Shown here piece by piece: positions 1 through 8,653 of a stretch of 64,000 nucleotides of DNA. The notes beneath the pieces are model-generated. The model did no database searches. It was not told where the DNA came from and worked only from the letters and a program-made list of their open reading frames with translations. This DNA is from Sphingopyxis sp. QXT-31 (GTDB lineage: Bacteria; Pseudomonadota; Alphaproteobacteria; Sphingomonadales; Sphingomonadaceae), in assembly GCF_001984035.1 (NCBI RefSeq), contig NZ_CP019449.1, positions 1,116,001-1,180,000 of the forward strand. The letters are read 5' to 3'. Every line of letters starts with the position of its first letter. The first letter of the stretch is position 1. A program made the position numbers and the translations under genes.

Positions 1-103
1 ACCGCACGGTTACCGCGACGTCCCAGTCGCCCGCCAGCGCTTCCGCCAGCCGCGCTCCGAAATATCCGCTGCCGCCGACGAGCAGCAGGCGGCCTTCAGC
101 CAT
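1..103 (-). CDS. NAD(P)-dependent epimerase/reductase, N-terminal fragment
   Basis: The first 34 codons of a minus-strand gene are visible before the window edge. The protein starts MAEGRLLLVGGSGYFGARL, and the glycine pattern GGSGYFG is the dinucleotide-binding loop of extended short-chain dehydrogenases acting on sugar nucleotides. Its ATG lies 8 bases inside the end of the upstream 3,5-epimerase-like gene, so the two are probably translationally coupled. By context it would be the reductase or epimerase finishing the CDP-sugar made by RfbF and RfbG. The exact reaction cannot be judged from this fragment. Confidence 0.75.
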   Translation of the reverse strand, partial: MAEGRLLLVGGSGYFGARLAEALAGDWDVAVTVR

Positions 104-545
104 GCCTGACGTCCCAGTTGTACGGGATCTTGTCGGTGAACGGGTCCATACGGTCAATCTCGTCCGCGCGGTGCGCGATCGTCGTGCAGTTCGCGACGAT
201 CGCGGGATATTGGCCGTAGCCCTTGAAGCCGTTCCACACGAAGGGCGGCACGGTGACGAGGCAATAATTGTCCTCGCCCATGAAGATTTCCTGCAGTTCG
301 CCGCGCGTCGGCGAGCCTTCGCGGTCGTCGTAGAGCACGAATTTGATGCGACCGTGGACGACGGCATAGTTCAGCGTCATCTCGCTGTGGATGTGCCATG
401 CCTTGATCGCGCCGGGTTGGACGCAGGAGAAATAGATTTCGCCGAATTTCTCGAAATGCGGCGCATCGGCGCGCAGCATGTGCATGATCTTGCCGCGCTC
501 GTCCGGAATCTGCCGCAGCGGTGTAATCAGGACGCCGTCGATCAT
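96..545 (-). CDS. dTDP-4-dehydrorhamnose 3,5-epimerase-like cupin (RfbC/RmlC family)
   Basis: This 149-residue protein opens with MIDGVLITPLRQIPDERGKI and carries the WHIH and NYAVVHGRIKFVLYD segments of RmlC-type sugar epimerases, which use a His/Tyr pair to epimerise C3 and C5 of 4-keto sugars. It is shorter than classical RmlC (about 180 residues) but covers the cupin core. It sits 21 bases after rfbG, so its likely substrate is a CDP-4-keto-6-deoxyglucose derivative rather than a dTDP sugar. That is inferred from the operon, not from substrate-binding residues. Confidence 0.8.
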   Translation of the reverse strand: MIDGVLITPLRQIPDERGKIMHMLRADAPHFEKFGEIYFSCVQPGAIKAWHIHSEMTLNYAVVHGRIKFVLYDDREGSPTRGELQEIFMGEDNYCLVTVPPFVWNGFKGYGQYPAIVANCTTIAHRADEIDRMDPFTDKIPYNWDVRHG

Positions 546-566
546 CTATTCCCCCTCTGGGTTGGT

Positions 567-1679
567 TCAGTCCGCCCAGGCGAGCGATTTCGCCCGCGCC
601 TCGGCCACATAGGTTGCGATATCGTGACGCGTCTGCGCCAGCGGATCGGCGCCGTCGGCGACCACCGCCTTGTACCAGCCCGCGGTCAGCGCGACTCCGC
701 CTGCGAAGTCGAGCGTCGGTGCCCATTCGAGCTTGTGATAGGCCTTGTCGATCGACAGGCCGAGCAGGCCGGCCTCATGCACCGCGCCTGCCTCGGCGGC
801 ATTCACCCATTCGCCGGGCCAGTGCTTCAAAAATTCGGTGACCAGCCGTTCGACCGAGCCATTGGCCTCGACCCACGGGCCGAAGTTGAAGGCTTCGGTG
901 ACGTCGGTGGGCGATTTGACCCGCGCGGTCGTGACTGCGCCGCCGAGCAGCGCGCCGAGCCAGAGATAGCCGCTCAGCGATTCGAGCACATGCTGCCACG
1001 GCCGCGTCGCGCGCGGGTTGCGGATGCGGATCGCCTCGCCCTGCGACAGGCTGCGCACGCAGTCGGGGACAATGCGGTCGACCGACCAGTCGCCGCCGCC
1101 GATGACGTTGCCCGCGCGCACCGTCGCCATCTTTACCGGGCTGTCCGGCGCCGAGAAGAAGCTGCGGCGATAGCTGTGGGCCGCGATCTCGGCGGCGCCC
1201 TTCGACGCGCTGTACGTGTCGTGCCCGCCCATCGGGTCGTCTTCGCGGTAACCCGATAGGATTTCGCGATTCTCGTAGCATTTGTCCGAAGTGACGCACA
1301 CGGCGACTGCGGGCCGCCCGGCGCGGCGCAGCGCATCGAGGACATGCACCGTGCCCATGACGTTGGTCGCCATCGTCTCGACCGGATTGTCGTAGCTGTA
1401 GCGAACCAGCGCCTGCGCCGCGAGGTGCAGGACATAGTCGGGCTTGTGCGCCGCAACGACGTCATTCACCGCATCGGCGTCGCGCACGTCGCCGACGATA
1501 TGCGTCAGTCGGTCGGCGAGGCCGATGCTGTCGAAATGCGTCGGGCCGTCATCGACCTTGTGCGAGAAACCGACGACATTGGCACCGAGCGTGAGCAGCC
1601 ATTCGGCCAGCCACGATCCCTTGAAGCCGGTGTGGCCGGTAAGCAGCACGGTCTTGCCGCGGTAGGCGTCGCCGAACAT
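567..1679 (-). CDS. rfbG: CDP-glucose 4,6-dehydratase
   Basis: This enzyme converts CDP-D-glucose to CDP-4-keto-6-deoxy-D-glucose, the entry point to CDP-linked deoxysugars. The N-terminus MFGDAYRGKTVLLTGHTGF has the family's TGHTGFKGSW NAD-binding loop, and YSASKGAAE supplies the catalytic Tyr-x3-Lys pair. An in-frame start 15 codons upstream exists, but it would place extra residues before the Rossmann fold. The ATG at 1679 gives 370 residues, close to the usual 357-360, and places the start about 9 bases inside the end of rfbF on the minus strand, adjacent to its stop at 1688. The partner genes rfbF and the 3,5-epimerase flank it. Confidence 0.93.
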   Translation of the reverse strand: MFGDAYRGKTVLLTGHTGFKGSWLAEWLLTLGANVVGFSHKVDDGPTHFDSIGLADRLTHIVGDVRDADAVNDVVAAHKPDYVLHLAAQALVRYSYDNPVETMATNVMGTVHVLDALRRAGRPAVAVCVTSDKCYENREILSGYREDDPMGGHDTYSASKGAAEIAAHSYRRSFFSAPDSPVKMATVRAGNVIGGGDWSVDRIVPDCVRSLSQGEAIRIRNPRATRPWQHVLESLSGYLWLGALLGGAVTTARVKSPTDVTEAFNFGPWVEANGSVERLVTEFLKHWPGEWVNAAEAGAVHEAGLLGLSIDKAYHKLEWAPTLDFAGGVALTAGWYKAVVADGADPLAQTRHDIATYVAEARAKSLAWAD

Positions 1680-1687
1680 CGCGCTGC

Positions 1688-2473
1688 TTACCACTTTTTC
1701 CAGGGCGCCTGCCCTTCGGCCCACAGCTCGTTGAGCAGCGAATATTCGCGCGGCGTGTCCATCGGCTGCCAGAAACCGTTATGTTCGAACATCATCAGCT
1801 CGCGGTCGGCGGCGAGGCGTTCCATGGGCTCGCGCTCGAGGATCAGCTCCTCGCGGTCGTCGAGATAATCGTCGACGAAATTGCGGTTGAAGACGAAGAA
1901 ACCACCGTTGATATGGCCGCCCGACACCTGCGGTTTCTCGTTGAAGCTCGCGACGACGCCGCCTTCGGTGCCGAGCTCGCCGAAGCGGCCCGGAGGATAG
2001 ACGCCGGTCAGCGTCGCGGTCTTGCCATGGCCCTTGTGGAAATCGACCAGCGCGGTGATGTCGATGTCGCCGACGCCGTCGCCATAGGTCGCGCAGAAAT
2101 GCTCGACCCCGTCGAGGTACCGCGCGCCGCGGCGGATGCGCGCGCCGGTCATCGCGTCCTCACCGGTTTCGGCGAGCGTGACCTTCCAGTCCTCGGTCTG
2201 GTGCTTGTGGAATTGCAGCCGGTCCTCGCCGCGCTTCGACAGGTCGACGGTGACGTCGGACGACTGGTTCGCATAGTTGAGAAAGAAGTCGCGGATGATG
2301 TCGCCCTTATAGCCTAAGAGCAGGACGAAGTCGGTGATGCCGTGCGCGGCATAGATTTTCATGATGTGCCAAACGATGGGCTTGTCGCCGATCGGCACCA
2401 TCGGCTTGGGCAAGGTTTCGGAGACTTCGCGGAGGCGGGTCCCGCGACCGCCGCAGAGAATCAAGGCTTTCAT
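1688..2473 (-). CDS. rfbF: Glucose-1-phosphate cytidylyltransferase
   Basis: RfbF makes CDP-glucose from CTP and glucose-1-phosphate. The 261-residue protein begins MKALILCGGRGTRLREVSE, with the nucleotide-binding GGxGTRL signature followed by LPKPMVPIGDKPIVWHIM, both diagnostic of this family, and its length is standard. It is the first gene of the CDP-sugar run rfbF-rfbG-epimerase-reductase on the minus strand. A 120-base gap separates it from selO upstream, so it may have its own promoter there. No clear promoter motif was recognised. Confidence 0.95.
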   Translation of the reverse strand: MKALILCGGRGTRLREVSETLPKPMVPIGDKPIVWHIMKIYAAHGITDFVLLLGYKGDIIRDFFLNYANQSSDVTVDLSKRGEDRLQFHKHQTEDWKVTLAETGEDAMTGARIRRGARYLDGVEHFCATYGDGVGDIDITALVDFHKGHGKTATLTGVYPPGRFGELGTEGGVVASFNEKPQVSGGHINGGFFVFNRNFVDDYLDDREELILEREPMERLAADRELMMFEHNGFWQPMDTPREYSLLNELWAEGQAPWKKW

Positions 2474-2593
2474 AAGGGTGAGCTCATTCCGTTCTGTTGG
2501 GTCAGGATGCGGCGGAATCGATTGGGCTTTTCAGTGCCCGCTCGGTAGCCGCAAAGCCAAGACGCTGCAACGCGCTTGAGCCCGTAAAGCGCC

Positions 2594-4057
2594 TCAAGTG
2601 CCGCAATAAGTGACATAGGGCGCGGCGGCGTCGGGGCCGGGGCCCGCATAATCCGCCCATTCGGGGCGCTCGGCATAAGGGTTGCGGACGACGTCGAGCA
2701 GCGCCTCGAACGGCGCGAGATCGCTCGCCTCGGCCGCCGCCAATGCTGCCTCGACGTGATGGTTACGCGGGATGTAGCGCGGGTTCACGCGGTCCATCGT
2801 CGCGGCGCGCTCTACCGGATGGATATCCTCGCGTTCCAGCTGCGCCCACCAGTCGGCGATCCACGGCGCCATCGCCTCGGGCTCGGGAAGCAGCGCCTGC
2901 AACGCGTTCGCCTCGCCGCGCAGCAGCTGCGCCAGCGCACGGAAGAATCCGGTGAAATCGACATTGTGGGTTTCGAGTTCGCGGAACAGCGCGTCGATCA
3001 GCGCCGCGTCGTTCTCGTGCGCGCTCGCGAGGCCGAGCTTGGCGCGCATCCTTGCGAACCAGTGGCTACGGAAGCGGTCGGGGATCGCGTCGACGAGCGC
3101 CTTGGCGGCCTCGACATCGGCTGGATCGACGGCATGGATCGCCGGGAGCAAGGCCTCGGCGAAGCGCGCCATGTTCCAGTGCAGGATCTGCGGCTGGCGG
3201 CCATAGGCATAGCGGCCGTTGGCGTCGATCGAGCTGAACACCGTCGAGGCCGAGAAACGGTCCATGAAGGCGCAGGGGCCGTAATCGATCGTCTCGCCGC
3301 TGATCGCGACATTGTCGGTGTTCATCACCCCGTGAATGAACCCCACGCCGAGCCAGTGCGCGACGAGGTCGCACTGCAACCCGATCACACGGTCGAGCAG
3401 CGCAAGATGCGGGTTCGGCGCCGCGGCGAGGTCGGGCAAATGGCGGCGGACGCTATAGTCTGACAGCTGGATCACATGCTCGGCGCCGAAATGCGCGGCG
3501 AAGAACTGAAAGGTGCCGACGCGGATATGGCTCGCTGCGATGCGCGTGAGCACCGCGCCGGGGTGCGCGCGCTCGCGCTGGACGCGGTCGCCGGTCGCGA
3601 CGGCCGCCAGCGAGCGCGTCGTCGGCACGCCCATCGCCGCCATCGCTTCGGACACCAGATATTCGCGCAGCACCGGGCCGATCGCCGCCTTGCCGTCGCC
3701 GTTGCGCGAGAAGGGCGTCGGACCCGACCCCTTGAGCTGGACGTCGAAGCGCGCGCCGCCGGGCGTTACGATTTCGCCGAGCAACAGCGCGCGACCGTCG
3801 CCGAGCTGCGACGAGAAATGGCCGAACTGATGGCCGGCATAGGCGAAGGCGAGCGGGTCGGCGCCGGTCGGCAGCGCTTCGCCGGAGAAGAGCCGCGCGA
3901 GCGTCGCGTCGTCGGCGCCTTTGGTTTCGAGACCGAGCTTTTCGGCGAGCTTGTGGTTGAAAGCGAGCAGCTTGGGCGCCGAGGGCGTCGCGGCTTCGGC
4001 GGGCGCATAAAAACCCTCCATGTCGCGGTGGAAGCTGTTGTCGAAGGCGATATCCAT
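2594..4057 (-). CDS. selO: Protein adenylyltransferase SelO (YdiU/UPF0061 family)
   Basis: SelO is a pseudokinase-fold enzyme that transfers AMP from ATP to Ser/Thr/Tyr of target proteins in redox homeostasis. Visible hallmarks are GHQFGHFSSQLGDGRA near the N-terminus, KGSGPTPFSRNGDGKAA, and the metal-binding NTDN and DYGPCAFMD segments. The protein ends in Tyr-Cys-Gly-Thr, placing a cysteine where some homologues have selenocysteine. The chosen ATG (MDIAFDNSFHRDMEGF) gives 487 residues, and a longer frame would reach into the fcl end. It is unrelated in function to the sugar genes on both sides and looks like a housekeeping insertion in the locus. Confidence 0.93.
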   Translation of the reverse strand: MDIAFDNSFHRDMEGFYAPAEAATPSAPKLLAFNHKLAEKLGLETKGADDATLARLFSGEALPTGADPLAFAYAGHQFGHFSSQLGDGRALLLGEIVTPGGARFDVQLKGSGPTPFSRNGDGKAAIGPVLREYLVSEAMAAMGVPTTRSLAAVATGDRVQRERAHPGAVLTRIAASHIRVGTFQFFAAHFGAEHVIQLSDYSVRRHLPDLAAAPNPHLALLDRVIGLQCDLVAHWLGVGFIHGVMNTDNVAISGETIDYGPCAFMDRFSASTVFSSIDANGRYAYGRQPQILHWNMARFAEALLPAIHAVDPADVEAAKALVDAIPDRFRSHWFARMRAKLGLASAHENDAALIDALFRELETHNVDFTGFFRALAQLLRGEANALQALLPEPEAMAPWIADWWAQLEREDIHPVERAATMDRVNPRYIPRNHHVEAALAAAEASDLAPFEALLDVVRNPYAERPEWADYAGPGPDAAAPYVTYCGT

Positions 4058-4100
4058 AAGCGCCTTTGTCGATCCTGCGTCCGGCGATTGCAAGCGCGCG

Positions 4101-5042
4101 TCAGGCGTGATGCGCGAGGAACCAGTCGTAAGTCGCGGCGATCCCATCGCGCAGCTCGATCTTCGGCGACCAGCCCATAGCGGCGAGCTTGGCGTTCGAC
4201 ATCAGCTTGCGCGGGGTGCCGTCGGGCTTTGACGTATCCAGTTCGATATCCACATCGGCACCGACGACCTCGATCACGAGCCGTGCGAGATCGGCGATCG
4301 CGATATCGCTGCCCGACCCGACGTTGACATGACTCGCGTCCGAATAGGCCTTCATCAGGAAGACGCAGGCGTCGGCGCAGTCGTCGACGTGGAGGAATTC
4401 GCGCATCGGGGTGCCGCTGCCCCAGAGCGTCATCGTGGTCGCGCCCGAGACCTTGGCTTGATGCGCCTTGCGGATCAGCGCGGGCAGGACGTGGCTGGAG
4501 TTCAGGTCGAAATTGTCGCCGGGTCCATAGAGGTTGGTCGGCATCGCCGAGATATAGTCGGCGCCATATTGGCGGCGATAGCTTTGCGCGAGCTTGATCC
4601 CCGCGATCTTGGCAATCGCATACCATTCGTTGGTCTGCTCGAGCGGGCCGGTGAGCAGGGCCTCTTCGACGATCGGTTGCTCGGCGAATTTCGGATAGAT
4701 GCACGACGAGCCGAGGAAACAGAGTTTCGCGACATCGGCGCGGTGCGCGGCGTCGATGACATTCGTTTCGATCACGAGGTTCTGGTAAAGAAAATCGGCC
4801 GGGAAACCGTCGTTGGCGAGGATGCCGCCGACCTTCGCCGCGGCGAGGAACACCGCATCGGGCTTTTCGCGCGCGGTCCATTCGCGCACCGCCGCCTGGT
4901 CGAGCAGGTCGAGCGTGTCGCGCCCCGCGGTCAGGACTTCGCAATTCTCGTCAGCGAGCCGGCGCACGAGCGCGCTGCCCACCATGCCGCGGTGCCCCGC
5001 GACCCAGACGCGCTTGCCCGCGAGCGAAAAAGCCTCAGCCAT
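4101..5042 (-). CDS. fcl: GDP-L-fucose synthase
   Basis: Fcl (WcaG) performs the 3,5-epimerisation and NADPH-dependent 4-reduction of GDP-4-keto-6-deoxymannose, giving GDP-L-fucose. The protein of 313 residues has the [10 protein letters not shown] dinucleotide loop, the SSCIYP serine motif, and YAIAK carrying the catalytic Tyr and Lys. The segment [19 protein letters not shown] is characteristic of GDP-fucose synthases. Its start overlaps the end of gmd by 8 bases, forming a two-gene pathway unit. Confidence 0.96.
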   Translation of the reverse strand: MAEAFSLAGKRVWVAGHRGMVGSALVRRLADENCEVLTAGRDTLDLLDQAAVREWTAREKPDAVFLAAAKVGGILANDGFPADFLYQNLVIETNVIDAAHRADVAKLCFLGSSCIYPKFAEQPIVEEALLTGPLEQTNEWYAIAKIAGIKLAQSYRRQYGADYISAMPTNLYGPGDNFDLNSSHVLPALIRKAHQAKVSGATTMTLWGSGTPMREFLHVDDCADACVFLMKAYSDASHVNVGSGSDIAIADLARLVIEVVGADVDIELDTSKPDGTPRKLMSNAKLAAMGWSPKIELRDGIAATYDWFLAHHA

Positions 5043-6087
5043 GCGCGGGGGTCGTGCCGGCCTTGTACGCCGCGAGGTCGGCGGCGACCATTTCGCGGCA
5101 GAGTTCGCGTACCGACGTCTCGTGGCGCCAGCCGAGCTTCTGATGCGCCTTCGATGGGTCGCCGATCAGCAGGTCGACCTCGGTCGGGCGGAAATAGCGC
5201 GGGTCGACCTCGACGAGGCATTTGCCGCTGGTCTTGCACCAGCCCTTCTCGTCGACGCCCTCGCCCTTCCATTCGAGCGCGACGCCGACATCCTCGAACG
5301 CCCATTCGACGAAATCGCGCACCGGCGTGGTCTCGCCGGTCGCGAGGACATAATCGTCGGGCTCGTCCTGCTGCATCATCATCCACATGCCGCGGACATA
5401 TTCGGCGGCGTGGCCCCAGTCGCGCTTCGCGTCGAGATTGCCTAGATAGAGCCGGTCCTGCTGCCCGAGGCTGATCGCCGCGGCGGCGCGGGTGATCTTG
5501 CGCGTGACGAAAGTTTCGCCGCGCAGCGGGCTTTCATGGTTGAAGAGGATGCCGTTCGACGCGTGCATGCCATAGGCTTCGCGGTAATTGACAACGATCC
5601 AATAGGCGTAGAGTTTTGCCGCCGCATAGGGACTGCGCGGATAGAAGGGCGTGGTCTCGCGCTGCGGCACTTCCTGGACGAGGCCGTAGAGCTCCGAGGT
5701 CGAGGCCTGATAGAAACGGCACGTCTTTTCCATGCCGAGGATGCGGATGGCTTCCAACAGGCGCAGCGTGCCGATCGCGTCGCTGTTCGCGGTATATTCG
5801 GGGGTTTCGAAGCTCACCTGCACATGGCTCTGCGCAGCGAGATTGTAGATTTCGGTCGGCCGTGTTTCCTGCACGATCCGGATCAGGTTGGTGCTGTCGG
5901 TCAGGTCGCCATAATGAAGGTGCAGCCGGGCATTTTCGACATGCGGGTCCTGATAGATATCCTCAATCCGTCCGGTGTTGAAGGACGAAGAGCGGCGCTT
6001 CAGCCCGTGGACGACATAGCCCTTTTCGAGCAGCAAGCGCGCGAGATAGGCGCCGTCCTGCCCGGTGATCCCGGTGATGAGGACCAA
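5035..6087 (-). CDS. gmd: GDP-mannose 4,6-dehydratase
   Basis: Gmd removes water from GDP-D-mannose to make GDP-4-keto-6-deoxymannose, the substrate of Fcl. The sequence has [20 protein letters not shown], the [16 protein letters not shown]-binding segment, STSELYG and the [10 protein letters not shown] catalytic pair. The only in-frame start able to retain the Rossmann strand is a TTG at 6087, preceded directly by AAGGAG with almost no spacing. An in-frame stop lies about ten codons further upstream. The usual two to four residues before the first strand are missing, and the start lies inside a perfect 42-bp palindrome. The true 5' end is therefore uncertain, although the body of the gene is intact. 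Confidence 0.92.
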   Translation of the reverse strand: MVLITGITGQDGAYLARLLLEKGYVVHGLKRRSSSFNTGRIEDIYQDPHVENARLHLHYGDLTDSTNLIRIVQETRPTEIYNLAAQSHVQVSFETPEYTANSDAIGTLRLLEAIRILGMEKTCRFYQASTSELYGLVQEVPQRETTPFYPRSPYAAAKLYAYWIVVNYREAYGMHASNGILFNHESPLRGETFVTRKITRAAAAISLGQQDRLYLGNLDAKRDWGHAAEYVRGMWMMMQQDEPDDYVLATGETTPVRDFVEWAFEDVGVALEWKGEGVDEKGWCKTSGKCLVEVDPRYFRPTEVDLLIGDPSKAHQKLGWRHETSVRELCREMVAADLAAYKAGTTPAHG

Positions 6088-6118
6088 CTCCTTGTCCGGA
6101 CAAGGAGTTGGTCCTCAT
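6077..6118. repeat. 42-bp perfect palindrome over the gmd start
   Basis: The left half ATGAGGACCAACTCCTTGTCC is followed immediately by its exact reverse complement, centred between 6097 and 6098, with no spacer. It covers the first codon of gmd, its AAGGAG sequence and about 30 bases upstream. In gmd mRNA it would fold into a stem of up to 19 pairs that hides the ribosome site. There is no T-run on either side, so it does not look like an intrinsic terminator. It could be a real element, a recent inverted duplication, or an assembly or library artefact. Confidence 0.9.
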
Positions 6119-6285
6119 TCTTTGGGGGAGATGCCGATATCGGCTTATTGTCGTTTTGCAGCGGCCTCCCCTTCCCGCGGCGCGCGCGCGAAGTCAACCG
6201 GCTGTTCACCGGGACCCATGAAACTTCGCCCTTGTTGCAATGCACCAGCATGGCTATCGCGGCGCTCGGCAACAGGAGACAGGGT
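6119..6285. promoter_or_regulatory. Divergent intergenic region between gmd and the plus-strand polysaccharide operon
   Basis: The gmd-fcl unit and the long plus-strand run diverge here, so promoters for both are expected. Within it a 12-bp palindrome GCCGATATCGGC lies at 6133-6144 and a GC-alternating tract follows near 6179-6192. No convincing sigma70 -35/-10 pair was recognised. The region ends with AGGAG at 6274-6278, the ribosome site of the epimerase gene. Confidence 0.35.
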
Positions 6286-7281
6286 TTGACCGTGCTCATC
6301 ACCGGCGCCGCCGGCTTCATCGGTTTCCACCTCGCCCGGCGCCTGATGGGCGAAGGCCTGCCGGTGGTCGGCATCGATATCGTAAACGATTATTACGACC
6401 CGGCGCTGAAACGCGCGCGGTTGGCCAAGCTTTCCGAAGAATATGGCGATCTCTTCACCTTCCGCCAGGTCGATTTCGCCGATGCGCATGCGCTCGACGA
6501 GGCGCTGATCGACCTGAAATTTACCGATATCGCGCATCTCGGCGCGCAGGCCGGCGTACGTTATTCGATCGACAACCCGCGTGCTTATGTGCATTCGAAC
6601 CTCGTCGGCCATCTCAACCTGCTCGAAGTCGCGCGCGAGCGCGGCGTGCCGATGGTCTATGCCTCCTCCTCGTCGGTCTACGGCGGCAACAAGACTTTGC
6701 CCTTCCGCGTCGAGGACCGCGTCGACCACCCGATGTCGCTCTATGCCGCGACCAAGAAGTCCGACGAACTGATGAGCGAGACTTACGCCCATCTCTACCG
6801 CATCCCGCTCACGGGCCTGCGCTTCTTCACCGTCTATGGCCCGTGGGGCCGCCCCGACATGGCCATGTGGATTTTTACCAAGGCCATCTTCGAGGGCACG
6901 CCGATCCAGGTGTTCAACGCCGGGGCGATGCGCCGCGACTTCACCTATATCGACGATATCGTCGCGGGCGTCGCGGCGTGCATCGCCAATCCGCCGCCCG
7001 ACGATGGCGAAATCAAGGCGGGCGGCAGCGTCGCGCCGCACCGGCTCTACAATATCGGCAACAATCGCTCCGAGGAACTGACGCGGATGATCGCGCTGAT
7101 CGAGGAGGCCTGCGGGCGCGAAGCGGTCAAGGAAATCGCGCCGCTGCAGCCCGGCGACGTGCCCGAAACCTATGCCGACATCAGCGCGATTTCGGGCGAC
7201 CTGGGTTATGAGCCGACGACGCCGATCGACGTCGGCATCCCCAATTTCGTCGCTTGGTACCGCGACTATCACGGGCTCTGA
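6286..7281 (+). CDS. NAD-dependent epimerase, UDP-glucuronate 4-epimerase type
   Basis: This 331-residue extended SDR enzyme probably interconverts UDP-glucuronate and UDP-galacturonate. It starts with TTG followed by TVLITGAAGFIGFHLARRL, and then shows YASSSSVYGGN and YAATKKSDE with the catalytic Tyr-x3-Lys. The segment FFTVYGPWGRPDMAMWIFTK is the signature of the UDP-glucuronate epimerase branch. The frame is open far upstream, but AGGAG at 6274-6278 lies 7 bases before the TTG, which also matches the family N-terminus. An ATG at 6250 is the alternative start. It sits 33 bases before the sugar dehydrogenase that could feed it UDP-uronates. Confidence 0.87.
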   Translation: MTVLITGAAGFIGFHLARRLMGEGLPVVGIDIVNDYYDPALKRARLAKLSEEYGDLFTFRQVDFADAHALDEALIDLKFTDIAHLGAQAGVRYSIDNPRAYVHSNLVGHLNLLEVARERGVPMVYASSSSVYGGNKTLPFRVEDRVDHPMSLYAATKKSDELMSETYAHLYRIPLTGLRFFTVYGPWGRPDMAMWIFTKAIFEGTPIQVFNAGAMRRDFTYIDDIVAGVAACIANPPPDDGEIKAGGSVAPHRLYNIGNNRSEELTRMIALIEEACGREAVKEIAPLQPGDVPETYADISAISGDLGYEPTTPIDVGIPNFVAWYRDYHGL

Positions 7282-7314
7282 GCCCTGCCCTCTCCCCCAA
7301 GGAAATCTCATAAT

Positions 7315-8583
7315 ATGAAGATCGTCGTCGTCGGGCTGGGTTATGTCGGATTGCCGCTCGCAGTCCAGCTCGCGAAACATTTCGAGACGATCGGGCTCGA
7401 CAGCAACGCCGCGCGCATCGCCGAGCTGAAGGACGGGCACGACCGCACCGGCGAGGTCGATGGTCCTGCGCTGGTCGCCTCGACGCTGGCGCTGACCAGC
7501 GACGCCGACGATTGCGGCGGCGCGGACCTCTATATCGTCACCGTGCCGACCCCGATCGACGCCGACAACCGTCCCGACCTGACACCCGTGCGCAGCGCGA
7601 CGCGCACCGTCGCGGCGCTGCTCGACCCAGCGACGACGCCGACGATCGTCTATGAAAGCACTGTCTACCCCGGCGTGACCGAGGATATCTGCGGGCCGAT
7701 GATCGAGGAATTGTCGGGCCTCACGCGCGGCCGCGACTTCTTCCTCGGCTATTCGCCCGAGCGCATCAACCCAGGCGACCGTCAGCACACGGTCGACAAG
7801 ATCATGAAGGTGCTGGCGGGCGAGAATGAGCAGATCACCGAATTGCTCGCGACCGTCTATGGCAAGGTCACGAGCGGCGGGGTGTTCCGCGCCCGCTCGA
7901 TCCGCGCCGCCGAGGCCGCGAAGGTGATCGAGAACGCGCAGCGCGACATCAACATCGCCTTCATGAACGAGGTCACCAAGATATTCTCGGCGCTCGACAT
8001 CTCGGTGTGGGACGTGCTCGACGCCGCGCGCACCAAGTGGAATTTCCTGCCCTTCGAGCCCGGGCTCGTCGGCGGCCACTGCATCGGGGTCGATCCCTAT
8101 TATCTCAGCCACCGCGCGCAGGAGCTCGGCATCGACCCGCAGGTCGTGCTGGCAGGGCGTGCGATCAACGACGGCATGGCCGAATGGATGGCGAGCGAGG
8201 TCGACCGCGCGCTCGGCAAGGCCGAAGCCGATATCCTGATCCTGGGACTGACCTTCAAGGAAAATGTCCCCGACCTGCGCAACAGCAAGGTCATCGACCT
8301 AGTCGAGGCGCTGCGTGGCCGCGGTCACCGTGTGGCGGTGCACGATCCGCACGCCGATCCGGCCGAGGCGAAGCACGAATATGGGCTCGACCTGGCGCCG
8401 ATGCCCGATGCGCCCGCCTATGACTGCATCGTCGGCGCGGTCCGCCACGAAAGCTTCCGCGCGCTCGAATTCACCGAGCTTGCGGCGATGCTGCGCCCGG
8501 GCGGGCTGGTCGCCGACCTCAAGCGCATGTGGAACAGCGAGCGCGACGTAGCCGTTACAGCGCCGCGTTACTGGTCGATTTGA
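7315..8583 (+). CDS. Nucleotide-sugar 6-dehydrogenase, TviB/WbpO-like
   Basis: This enzyme oxidises the C6 hydroxyl of a UDP-hexose or UDP-HexNAc to a uronic acid with two NAD. The 422-residue protein begins MKIVVVGLGYVGLPLAVQL. It has YSPERINPGD, the AAKVIENAQRDINIAFMNE helix with its lysine, and the catalytic cysteine in GGHCIGVDPYYL. The context KWNFLPFEPGLVGGHC resembles the TviB/WbpO branch acting on UDP-GlcNAc or UDP-GalNAc more than UDP-glucose dehydrogenase. Together with the preceding epimerase it could supply GlcNAcA, GalNAcA or GalA. Substrate cannot be fixed from sequence alone. Confidence 0.9.
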   Translation: MKIVVVGLGYVGLPLAVQLAKHFETIGLDSNAARIAELKDGHDRTGEVDGPALVASTLALTSDADDCGGADLYIVTVPTPIDADNRPDLTPVRSATRTVAALLDPATTPTIVYESTVYPGVTEDICGPMIEELSGLTRGRDFFLGYSPERINPGDRQHTVDKIMKVLAGENEQITELLATVYGKVTSGGVFRARSIRAAEAAKVIENAQRDINIAFMNEVTKIFSALDISVWDVLDAARTKWNFLPFEPGLVGGHCIGVDPYYLSHRAQELGIDPQVVLAGRAINDGMAEWMASEVDRALGKAEADILILGLTFKENVPDLRNSKVIDLVEALRGRGHRVAVHDPHADPAEAKHEYGLDLAPMPDAPAYDCIVGAVRHESFRALEFTELAAMLRPGGLVADLKRMWNSERDVAVTAPRYWSI

Positions 8584-8653
8584 CCCCTGAGGGGGTGGCG
8601 CTCGCCGCATTTCCTGCCTAAAGCCGCGAGCAACGATAATAATGGAAGTCTGA

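Noticed and set aside
5536..6285. Long N-terminal extension of the epimerase reading back through gmd
   Set aside because: The extension is antisense to gmd and passes through the palindrome. The TTG at 6286 with a good ribosome site matches the family start.
6145..8112. 655-codon antisense frame across the epimerase and sugar dehydrogenase
   Set aside because: Same cause: high-GC third-position bias keeps the frame open, and both plus-strand genes have clear catalytic motifs.
8581..8653. ACCCCTGAGGGGGT at the end of the sugar dehydrogenase as a terminator
   Set aside because: The stem is only five pairs and no T-run follows; the next gene follows in 70 bases and is probably co-transcribed.
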